DNA from: Magnetofaba australis IT-1
GTDB lineage: Bacteria > Pseudomonadota > Magnetococcia > Magnetococcales > Magnetococcaceae
Assembly: GCF_002109495.1 (NCBI RefSeq)
Contig: NZ_LVJN01000020.1
Location: 480,300-544,299 of the forward strand
DNA length: 64,000 nt
Reading direction: 5' to 3'
Part shown: piece by piece, positions 56,279-64,000 of the stretch
How the letters are laid out: each line of letters starts with the position of its first letter
Numbering within the stretch: the stretch's first letter is position 1
Made by a program: the position numbers and the translations under genes
The notes under the pieces: generated by a model
The model's input: the letters and a program-made list of their open reading frames with translations, nothing else
The model's database searches: none
What the model was told of the DNA's origin: nothing

Positions 56279-59200
56279 CGTAAGGAGGAGATCCGCACCC
56301 TCACCCTCACCTTCAAATTCGAAGTCAGGCAGCGCCCCCCCAGGCCGTCGCGGGGGCGAATCCAGCGTGTCATCATATCGTACAGCACGCTGCGCTCAAT
56401 GGGTTTGGAAACATGACCGTTCATGCCGGCGGCGCGACACTTCTCAATGTCGCTGGCCATGGTGTGAGCGGTCAGACCGATGATGGGCAGGGACTCACAG
56501 CCGGGGAGTTGGCGAATGCGTCGGGTGGCCTCATAGCCATCCATTTGCGGCATCTGAATATCCATCAACACGATGTCCGGGCGCTCCGACTCCAGCAGCT
56601 TGACCGCAGCGGCGCCATCCTCGGCCTCCAGCGTCTCCACGCCCACGCGGCTGAGCATCTCCTTGACCAGTTGACGGTTCAGCGAGATATCCTCCGCCAA
56701 CAGCGCGCGCGCGCCGCTGATGCGTTGCGCCACCAGGCGCAGGTTTACCCGCGCCTCCGGTTGGCGCTGGAAGGCGAGGGCGTTTTTACCAAACGCCAGC
56801 ATGACGCCATTGAACAGGGAGGACGCGTCTACCGGTTTGGTGAGGAACTGTGTTGCTTGCACCCCCGCCAATGCGGCGCGCGCGGCCTCTTCGCCGCCAA
56901 AGGGAATCATCGCCAAAATTCGCGGGCGGGCCTCTTTCGGTACGCCCAACGCGGCTTGCCGAGCCGCTCGCGCGCCGCCCATTTCGCTGTCGATGAGCAG
57001 CAGTGACCACGGTTTGTCCGACTCTTGCCCGGCGGTGATTTCGCGCACGGCGTGGTCAATGCTCTCCACCCCTACGGCGTCAAAGCCAAATGCCGAGAGC
57101 ATGCGCAGCACCGCGCCGCGCGCCGCGGGGTTGTCATCAGCCACCAGGGCGCGCTGATGAACCATCTCTTGAGGCAGCAACATGGCGCTGTCCTCTTTGG
57201 TGATCTGACGCGGGAAGGTGACGGTAAAGCGGAAAGTGCTGCCCTCTCCCGGCGACGAGGCCACCGCGATGCGACCACCCATGAGTTGGGCCAGACTCTG
57301 ACAGATCACCAGGCCCAGGCCGGTGCCGCCATAGCGGCGGGTGGTGGAGGCGTCGCCCTGACTAAAGGGTTGGAACAGACGCTCCAGGGTGGCGCCCTCC
57401 ATGCCGATGCCGGTATCGCGCACAGTGAACGATAGCACCACCTGCTCCGGGGTTTCGCGTTCGGCGCGAATCTGTAACTCCACCTCGCCGGATTCGGTGA
57501 ATTTAATGGCGTTGCCTATGAGGTTGGAGAGAATCTGCAGCAGGCGAAGGGCGTCGCCGCGCAGGCAGTAGCGCCCCTCGCGGGCAAAGCAGATCACCAG
57601 CTCCAGACCTTTGCCGGCGGCCTGGGAGCGGAACATCTCCGTCAGCTGGTCGATGACGTCGCGCAGCATGAAGTCGGCACACTCCAACTCCAGACGACCC
57701 GCCTCGATTTTGGAGTAGTCCAGAGTGTCGTTGATGAGGCGCAACAGGGTCTGCGAGGCGCGGGCGATCTTGTTCAGATAGTCCTGAATGCGCGGTTGGG
57801 AGGGCAGATCCAGGGCCAATTCCGTCATGCCGATCACCGCATTGAGCGGGGTGCGGATCTCATGGCTCATATTGGCCAAAAACTCGCTCTTGGCGTTATT
57901 GGCTTGATCGGCTTGGGTCAACGCCTCGCGCAGTTCCGATTCCAGATGTTTGGCGTGGGTGATGTCGGTGACCATTCCTTCAACAGCGATGAGGGCGCCA
58001 TCGGTGTTGCGCACCAGCACGTTGCGTTGGTTGCACCAGCGGGTTTGTCCATCCGGGGTGAGAATGCGGTATTCGATGGATGGCGGCAATTTACCGTTGA
58101 GTAGATCGCGCCAATAGGTTTCGAACGCCTCCTTGTCCTCTTCGGCCAGGAGATCGCGTATCAGCAGCGGTCTGGCGTAGAAGCTCTCAGGCGAGCGCCC
58201 GAAAATACGCATGGACGCGTGGCTCATATATTCGTAGCGCCCCTGCGGCAACTGCATGCGGAAGATGGCGTCCACCGCGTTATCCGCCAGGCGTCGGAAA
58301 CGGGCTTCGCTCTCAGCGATGCGCTGTTGCGCGACCTTGATTTCGGTGACGTCGTCCAGGCTCACCAGCACCCGGTGTGGACCGTCCCATTGCACCGGCG
58401 CGGCGTGCATGATGAACCAGCGCGGCGTCTCCAGCGCGTCACAGCGGAAGTCCAGCGTTTGCCGTTGGCTGCGCTTGCTCATCACCAATTGCAGCGCCTG
58501 TGCGCAGGGGGAGTCGTCGCTTTTTGCCTGCTCCTGGTCGGCGTTGGGCTCTGACGTATAGACGCCCAGGCCGCCCATTTGAGGAGATTCCAACAAGCGC
58601 GCGCCATCCTGATCCACACCCACGCAGCTCTGCTCGGAGAAGTTGCGCCAAGCGGCGTTGGCGCGCACGATGTGCGCGCTGTCATCCACCACCGCCACTT
58701 GCGCGGAGATGGAGTCGAGCACGCTCTCGGTGAAGCGCGCCGAATCCCGCAGTTCACGCAAGCGGCGATCAATCTCCGCCTCCATGGGTTTGACCGTCCA
58801 ACGGAATAGCGCGTACCACAGCAGCGTGCCCATCAACCCCACCAGCAGCACGGCGAAGCCCGCCAGGTTAAACGCCAGCCGATCCAGCGCGGCTTCCAGT
58901 TCGGCGGCGCTCTGGCTCAGGCGCACCGTGACGGTGCGCGCGCCATAGGGGATTTTCCGCTCCACCGTCACCACCCGGCCCAGCGGTGCGGCGCGGCGTT
59001 GGGTGTAGAGGTCGCGGCCATTGCTCAGAATCACTGTCAGGGCGGTGATCTCATCGCGCACCTTCAGCCACTGGTCGAGCATAACGCGGGCTTCGGCGTA
59101 GTCGCGCCGTAGCAGGAAATCGCCCACGGCGTCGCCCATGAGATCCGCCTTCACCCGCAATCCTTTGATCAGGCCGTCGGTGAGGATCTGTTTTTGATTG

Positions 59201-59301
59201 GTGTAGATGAACAGGCTGACTGCGGCCACAAACAGCGAGGTGGCCGCCACGATGGTGGCGACGAATGCGAGGCGTTGCTGTTTGTAGCGTGACTCCGCCA
59301 T
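56203..59301 (-). CDS. hybrid histidine kinase with two PAS-like and two receiver domains, C terminus frameshifted
   Basis: The 1032-residue product has helix 1 (about 12-33), a short periplasmic domain, helix 2 (about 146-168), two PAS-like domains (about 190-325 and 335-455), HisKA with [15 protein letters not shown] (His about 478), ATPase with NLIGNAIKFT, DTGIGM and GGTGLGLVICQ, a first receiver (about 735-850, with IDSEMGG) and a second receiver with LAEDISLNRQ and VLMDIQMPQMDGY (about 905-918). After WIRPRDGLGG the last 45 residues read as Arg/Ser-rich nonsense, the mark of a frameshift before the Hpt region. It starts 12 bases after the binding-protein stop. Confidence 0.92.
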   Translation of the reverse strand: MAESRYKQQRLAFVATIVAATSLFVAAVSLFIYTNQKQILTDGLIKGLRVKADLMGDAVGDFLLRRDYAEARVMLDQWLKVRDEITALTVILSNGRDLYTQRRAAPLGRVVTVERKIPYGARTVTVRLSQSAAELEAALDRLAFNLAGFAVLLVGLMGTLLWYALFRWTVKPMEAEIDRRLRELRDSARFTESVLDSISAQVAVVDDSAHIVRANAAWRNFSEQSCVGVDQDGARLLESPQMGGLGVYTSEPNADQEQAKSDDSPCAQALQLVMSKRSQRQTLDFRCDALETPRWFIMHAAPVQWDGPHRVLVSLDDVTEIKVAQQRIAESEARFRRLADNAVDAIFRMQLPQGRYEYMSHASMRIFGRSPESFYARPLLIRDLLAEEDKEAFETYWRDLLNGKLPPSIEYRILTPDGQTRWCNQRNVLVRNTDGALIAVEGMVTDITHAKHLESELREALTQADQANNAKSEFLANMSHEIRTPLNAVIGMTELALDLPSQPRIQDYLNKIARASQTLLRLINDTLDYSKIEAGRLELECADFMLRDVIDQLTEMFRSQAAGKGLELVICFAREGRYCLRGDALRLLQILSNLIGNAIKFTESGEVELQIRAERETPEQVVLSFTVRDTGIGMEGATLERLFQPFSQGDASTTRRYGGTGLGLVICQSLAQLMGGRIAVASSPGEGSTFRFTVTFPRQITKEDSAMLLPQEMVHQRALVADDNPAARGAVLRMLSAFGFDAVGVESIDHAVREITAGQESDKPWSLLLIDSEMGGARAARQAALGVPKEARPRILAMIPFGGEEAARAALAGVQATQFLTKPVDASSLFNGVMLAFGKNALAFQRQPEARVNLRLVAQRISGARALLAEDISLNRQLVKEMLSRVGVETLEAEDGAAAVKLLESERPDIVLMDIQMPQMDGYEATRRIRQLPGCESLPIIGLTAHTMASDIEKCRAAGMNGHVSKPIERSVLYDMMTRWIRPRDGLGGRCLTSNLKVRVRVRISSLRCRPRRCISSARWSASMATKGCYSM

Positions 59302-59313
59302 GACGCGCGGCCG

Positions 59314-60180
59314 CTACTGCTGCGCAGCGCGCAGCGCAGGCAGCACGTCAGACAGAATGGTGCGGTGCAGATCGTAATCGGAGTCGGCCACCGGCGCAAA
59401 ACCGGTGAGGGTTCCGCCGATGGCGCGCAGCGCTTCCTGTCCAACGGGGGTGGTGGAGGCGTTCAGCAGCGCCTTGGCGATGCGCTCGCGTAGCGACGCG
59501 GGCATGTTGGCGCGGGTGACGAATACATGGGTGGAGAGGGACTGGGATTCGGCGAGAATACGCACGTCACGGTTGGCGCCGTGTTCGCGATAGACCTCTT
59601 CGGCCACCGCGCCGGCGTCGAAGTCGCCCAGCTCCACGCCGAGGATGACGTTTTCATGGTTGCGCAGATGCTCGTATGAGCCCAGATCTTTCAGCCCCAC
59701 GCCGGCCTGCATCAGCATGTAGAGCGGCACCTGGGTGCTCAGGGTGGACTTGGCGCTGCCGAAAGCCATGGCGCGCCCGCGCATCTCCGAAAGTTTATGG
59801 ATGGCGCTGTTCTTGGCGGTGAAGATCACCGCGCGGAAGGTGGGCTGGCGGTTGAACTCGTAGCGCGCCAGCAGGGGTTTGCGTCCGTACTGGTCGCCGA
59901 TCACCACATAGGGGCTGCCGCCCAGAAACGAGATGTCGAGTTTATCTTCGCCGGTGTTGCGGATGTGTTCGGCGTAATCCTTGGCCACCACCACCTGTAC
60001 CGGGCGGCCGATGGCTTTGCCCAGGTAGTCGGCCAGCGGCGCGTATTTGGCCAGCAGCTCCTTGGCGTTGAGGTAGGGCATGAAGCCCAGGGTCAACGGC
60101 TTGTCATCGGCGGCGCGCGCGGCGGGCGTCAGCGCCAGCAGCAGCGCGCACAGCAGAGTCAATCGCAGCAGGTATGGCAT
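59314..60180 (-). CDS. PhnD/phosphate-phosphonate-type periplasmic binding protein
   Basis: The 288-residue protein has a signal peptide (about residues 1-23, ending ARA) and the PhnD-like fold: LTLGFMPYLNAKELLAKYAPLADYLGKAIGRPVQVVVAKDY, DISFLGGSPYVV, AMAFGSAKSTLSTQVPLYML and GAVAEEVYR. Family members bind phosphonates, phosphite or other small anions; others serve as inputs for sensor kinases. No PhnC or PhnE transporter genes are present, and a hybrid kinase follows after 12 bases, so a sensory role is likely. GGAG lies 7 bases before the ATG at 60180. Confidence 0.87.
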   Translation of the reverse strand: MPYLLRLTLLCALLLALTPAARAADDKPLTLGFMPYLNAKELLAKYAPLADYLGKAIGRPVQVVVAKDYAEHIRNTGEDKLDISFLGGSPYVVIGDQYGRKPLLARYEFNRQPTFRAVIFTAKNSAIHKLSEMRGRAMAFGSAKSTLSTQVPLYMLMQAGVGLKDLGSYEHLRNHENVILGVELGDFDAGAVAEEVYREHGANRDVRILAESQSLSTHVFVTRANMPASLRERIAKALLNASTTPVGQEALRAIGGTLTGFAPVADSDYDLHRTILSDVLPALRAAQQ

Positions 60181-60225
60181 CACGTCTCTCCACAGCATGG
60201 GCGTTGGGAAAGCGAGGGGAGCCTC

Positions 60226-61413
60226 TTATAATGTCGCCAGCGTCAGCAACACGCTCCAGCCGCCAAAAGTCAACAGCGGCAGCATCAGTCGCATAATGCG
60301 GTCGATGCGCAGGGCGCGCGCGTCCAATCCCCGTTCGTGGTAATTATAGACCAATAAGCTCTCGGCTGTGGCGATAAAGATGGCCACCAAGCCATTGAGG
60401 TAGAACAGATCCATCACCGTCAGGTAGGGAATGTTGGGAATGGAGTCCATCAGACTCATGTTGAACGCCACCAGGGTGAGGATGCCGACGATGCCCATCT
60501 GCAGGCGCGCTTCGAACTGGCTGGGGGAGAACCACAGCATCCACCAGGTGACGATCACCACCAGCACGATGGGGAACATCACCCGCCAGATGTAGTAGTC
60601 GCCGTGGCGCTGAATGCGCAGTTCAAAGTGCGCCTGGGAGGTTTTGCCCCCGGCATGGTCGGCGTCCTTGATGTGGTGAGCGGTGCGGAAGTCGGTGATG
60701 CGCCAGTCCGGCGGCGCGTCTTCATAGCCGCTGCGTTCGGCGCTGGGTTTGAGCATCACCCAGCCGGGGTTGGCGCCGAAGGACTCCACGACGATGGGCA
60801 GGGTCTGGATATCGAACGGCATGTAGCGCAGATCGCTGGTGTAAGTGAACTCGGAGTCCACCGACAGGTAGAGTCGCATCTCTCCGTTGGGCTCCAGGAT
60901 CAATGATCTGTTTTTATGCTCAGCTTCGCCAAGTCCGTTGTGGAAGCTGACGTCGGGCCACCACAGGTAGTCCAGCAGCAGGGTGGCTTCATCCTCGCGG
61001 AACTGCACGGTTTCGGTGCGTTCGGCGCTGGCCAGACGGGGATCGCGCCAGCCCAGGTCGATACGGCCATGTATGCTGTAGCTCTCGCCAGACTCGTCAA
61101 TGCCGGGGATGGAGATGATCTGCATGCCCACGTCCACCTCCACCGGGTGGCCCAGGTGGGGGTGGATTGACAACGCTTTCAACTCCTTGGGTCCAACCCC
61201 CAGTTTCTGAAGGATCGGCGCCAGCGCGCCCACCTCTTCGCTCTCGTCGCTCTCTTGCCACTTTTTGCCCTCGTCTTTGGCGTCGGTCGCGTCAGCGGGG
61301 GATTGGGTCGGGGACTCCGAGGGGGCGGGGGGGCGTTTTTGCTCTGTAGCCGACGCAGGGGTGAGCCACAGCCCGGCGAGCAGCAGCAGGGCGGCGAAAA
61401 GGGTTTTGGGCAT
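60226..61413 (-). CDS. prokaryotic pentameric ligand-gated ion channel
   Basis: The 395-residue protein has a signal peptide (about 1-21), an acidic Pro/Ser/Glu-rich stretch (about 22-65), an extracellular ligand-binding beta domain (about 80-270) with WWPDVSFHNG and YTSDLRYMPFDIQTLPIVVES, and four membrane helices: IWRVMFPIVLVVIVTWWML, QMGIVGILTLVAFNMSL with the following SIPNIPYLTVMD, LFYLNGLVAIFIATAESLLV, and IMRLMLPLLTFGGWSVLL. The loop that carries two Cys in animal receptors lacks them, as in GLIC and ELIC. Start: ATG at 61413 just before the signal. It lies 45 bases upstream of the binding-protein gene on the same strand, which suggests an operon. Ligand and ion selectivity are unknown. 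Confidence 0.9.
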   Translation of the reverse strand: MPKTLFAALLLLAGLWLTPASATEQKRPPAPSESPTQSPADATDAKDEGKKWQESDESEEVGALAPILQKLGVGPKELKALSIHPHLGHPVEVDVGMQIISIPGIDESGESYSIHGRIDLGWRDPRLASAERTETVQFREDEATLLLDYLWWPDVSFHNGLGEAEHKNRSLILEPNGEMRLYLSVDSEFTYTSDLRYMPFDIQTLPIVVESFGANPGWVMLKPSAERSGYEDAPPDWRITDFRTAHHIKDADHAGGKTSQAHFELRIQRHGDYYIWRVMFPIVLVVIVTWWMLWFSPSQFEARLQMGIVGILTLVAFNMSLMDSIPNIPYLTVMDLFYLNGLVAIFIATAESLLVYNYHERGLDARALRIDRIMRLMLPLLTFGGWSVLLTLATL

Positions 61414-61571
61414 GGAGCGGCCTTTCAAGAGTGGGCAGGTCATCGGCGTCTTGCGCGCACACGACGCAGAAACGCACTCTCTGAGTGTATGCATCGCGCG
61501 GCAAAAGAAAAGGGGGCGAACGCTTTGGCGGGCGATGTTTGTTCTTTTGCAATGGGCGTTGGGCCGGTGGA

Positions 61572-64000
61572 TCAGGCGTTCGTCCAGGCCGGGAAGGCGT
61601 CGAGGGTGGCCGGGTCCGCGCCTGCGGTGATGACCTGCGCCAGGGCGTCCAGCAGGGGGACGCGGGGATCGTTGCGCTTGGCGGCCAGATCCACGTGGAG
61701 TTGCAGGTTCCACCCTGCTGAGCGCACGCCCTGGGTGATCAGCTCTTTGATCCGGCCCAGCGCTTCGGGGTAGCTCTGGGCGTCGTGGACGAGGGCGTAG
61801 TAATTGAGTTCGAGTTGCAGCGTGGGGTGTTTTGGCTTCATGGAGAAAGCGGCGCGGAGTTTTTCCAGCCCTTCTTCCAGGCGTTCCATAGCCAGCAAAC
61901 AGTGGGCTGAGTTGGCAACGCAGTTGGCTTCTTTCGGGTCAAGCTCAATCGCACGATCATAGAGTTCCAGAGCGCGGGGGAAGTCCTGGCGCACGTTCGT
62001 TAGGAATATCGCATAGCTGTCAAGGATGTCTGCATGGCTAGGGTCAGTGGCGATAGCGCGTTCGTACATCTCCTGGGCGCGATCCATGTCTTTGCGCACA
62101 TTCTTCAGGAAGAGAGCGAAGTTGCCGAGGGTGTTGGCGTGATTGGGATCGGCGTCGATGGCGCGTTCGAACATCTCCAGGGCGCGGTCCATCTCCTTGC
62201 GCTCACTTGCCAGGAAGAGCGCGAAGGCGCCGAGGGTGTTGGCGTGATTCGGGTCGGCGGCGATGGCGCGTTCGTACATCTCCAGGGCGCGGTCCATCTC
62301 CTTGCGCTCATCATAGAGGAAGAGAGCGAAGTTGCCGAGGATGTTGGCGTGATTGGGATCAGCGTCGATGGCGCGTTCGTGCATCTCCTGAGCGCGGTCC
62401 ATCTCCTTGCGCTCATTTTGAGGAAGACAGCGAAGTTGCCGAGGGTGTTGGCGTGATTGGGATCGGCGTCGATGGCGCGTTCGAACATCTCCTGGGCGCG
62501 ATCCATCTCCTTGCGCTCATTTTGTAGGAAGAGAGCGAAGTTGCCGAGGGTGTTGGCGTCGTTGGGATCGGCGTCGATGGCGCGTTCGTACATCTCCAGG
62601 GCGCGGTCCATCTCCTTGCGCTCCTGCCAGAGGAAATTGGCGAAGTTGCCGAGGGTGTTGGCGTGATTGGGATCGGCGTCGATGGCGCGTTCGTACATCT
62701 CCAGGGCGCGGTCCATCTCCTTGCGCTCCTGCCAGAGGAAATTGGCGAAGTTGCCGAGGATGTCGGCGTCGTTGGGTTCGGCGGCGATGGCGCGTTCGAA
62801 CATCTCCTGGGCGCGATCCATCTCCTTGCGCTCATTTTGTAGGAAGAGAGCGAAGTTGCCGAGTGCGATGGCGTTATTTGGGTCAGCGGAGATGGTGCGT
62901 TCGAACATCTCCTGAGCGCGGTCTGATTTCTTGAGATCTTTCCAGAGAAACACCGCATATCGATTCAGACAGTGGGTCGAGAGCCCCGATGTAAATCCGC
63001 AAGCTTTCTCAAAAGCCATTTCGGCTTCAGTTGGCTCCTGTTTTGACAAAGAGATCCCCAAACAGCCCCAGCCATTGGGGTCGTTTCCATTTTCCTGGGT
63101 ATAGTCGCGCCAAGTGTTGGGGGTGCTTGCAGCGGAAACGATGTCTGTGGCCTTCCCGCTTTCAACCCGTTTGCGCAGCATGCGGAAAGCCGTTTGCCCA
63201 AATACCTCTTCACCGAGCTGGCGCTCTTTTGCCAGGGATTCCTGTAAGGATTCAATCTGTTCCTTAGAGCGGTTGGGCAAATCGGCGATCAATTTGGATT
63301 TTGACTCCACATTCATATAGATGGAGTGTTCCAAAGCCTCCCAAAATGTTCCGCCATTTAGCCCCAGAGCGTGCAGATGCTCGCTGCCCAGGGTGCGGTG
63401 ACGCAGAATGGCCAATGTGGTCTGCTGATCACTCTTGGCGGCGTCGTGGGAGGAGAGCCATTGCGCCAAGCGGCGGTGGAGGTCTCGCGTTTCTTCGGTA
63501 TTGAGAAGATTCTTTTTCTTGGCGAAGGCGATAAGCAGATCGCGGACTTCATCGTGCAGAATGTGACGCCGGGCGTGGGGCGGGAACAGCCCTGCGCCGA
63601 TAAAGGCGTCGGTGATGGCCTCTTTCTGCTCGCCCAGCACAATGGCCAGCGCCTCCGGCTCCAACCACTGCGGCAGCGCCACCCGCCACGCCACGTTCAA
63701 ATCCGGCGCGGTGTGGCCCAACACCCGATTGAGCAACGCCAATTTGCAGGCGGAGTGGGTGACGTTATGCACATAGGTGGGGCCGAGGGGCTCCTGACCA
63801 AAGCACTCCTGTAGGCTATGCTCTGTAGGAAGGGACTCTAAGCCCCCCTGTTCCTGGGCATATTGCTCTAAGAAGTTGATGCCCACCCGCAGCCACAACG
63901 GGTTGCCCTCAAAGGAGAGGTTGACCAGGGCCTTCCCCAACTGCTCCTCACCGCCGGGTTTGTCAGCCTCGGTGTTTAATAAAGGCGAGATGCCCCGCGC
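61572..64000 (-). pseudogene. TPR-repeat protein, frameshifted, N terminus beyond the window
   Basis: The frame is open to the window edge at 64000 and no true start is seen, so the N terminus lies outside. The first part visible reads NLSFEGNPLWLRVGINFLEQYAQEQGG, like the region following the ATPase core of STAND proteins, then a winged-helix-like stretch. From about 63000 come 35-residue TPR units of the type MDRALEMYERAIDADPNHANTLGNFALFLQNERKE. At 62420/62421 one base is missing compared with sister repeats, which throws the frame; the TPRs continue in the next frame to the stop at 61572. Mutation or sequencing error cannot be told apart. Confidence 0.8.
61940..62990 (-). repeat. 105-bp tandem repeats encoding 35-residue TPR units
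   Basis: Landmarks recur at 62052, 62157, 62262, 62367, 62471, 62576, 62681, 62786 and 62891: steps of exactly 105 bases except one of 104 (62367 to 62471), where the frameshift lies. The central units are nearly identical in DNA, so recent duplication or gene conversion is likely. Confidence 0.93.

Overview
The window is a GC-rich bacterial chromosome segment without rRNA, tRNA, prophage or plasmid functions. Gene content is that of a Gram-negative proteobacterium: a full Tol-Pal locus, RuvABC, a lipobox-bearing Pal, MltA, type I secretion parts, a LivKHMGF importer and many c-di-GMP and phosphorelay proteins. The gene order yebC-ruvC-ruvA-ruvB-ybgC-tolQRAB-pal-cpoB-(queC)-tilS-ftsH-folP-x-glmM fits an alphaproteobacterium-like lineage. 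A Magnetococcales-type organism is a plausible guess, but the sequence alone does not prove it.

Layout. 1-1.2 kb: a hotdog thioesterase and an orphan Hpt protein. 1.2-20.9 kb: a long minus-strand housekeeping run from yebC down to glmM (tRNA lysidine synthesis, FtsH protease, folate, cell-wall precursor, Tol-Pal envelope machine, Holliday junction resolution). It is interrupted between ruvC and ruvA by a small accessory island (a DUF6152-like exported protein, a frameshifted GyrI-like gene and a small exported protein), and between ruvA and ruvB by a repeat-rich 0.85 kb spacer. 21-26 kb: accessory genes, namely a lone GlcF-like Fe-S protein, an AIPR-family putative defence protein with low-GC codon use, a haloacid dehalogenase, and a membrane-anchored protein built on 16-residue Ala/Lys/Glu repeats. 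26.6-35.6 kb: a PAS-GGDEF-EAL protein, the liv operon and a cNMP-HD-GYP protein. 35.6-36.6 kb: a repeat-flanked cassette around a 61-residue membrane peptide. 36.6-45.4 kb: mltA, a Tim44-like protein, a small RHH-like protein, and a type I secretion set of one HlyD adaptor plus two tandem, unlike ABC ATPases. 45.6-50.4 kb: a STAS protein, ilvA and ppc. 50.8-61.4 kb: two sensory modules that face each other, each pairing a periplasmic binding protein with a hybrid histidine kinase. The second also carries a pentameric ligand-gated channel, an Hpt protein and a response-regulator diguanylate cyclase. 61.5-64 kb: a frameshifted TPR protein with nearly identical 105-bp repeats that runs off the window edge.

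Three themes stand out. (1) A family of intergenic repeats made of strings of small GC hairpins occurs at seven places, in both orientations, including an inverted pair around a small ORF. (2) Three genes look broken by single-base frameshifts (GyrI-like, hybrid kinase/Hpt, TPR protein). (3) Signalling is concentrated in c-di-GMP and phosphorelays, including the possible operon channel - binding protein - hybrid kinase - Hpt - diguanylate cyclase, which is the best candidate for an undescribed system here.
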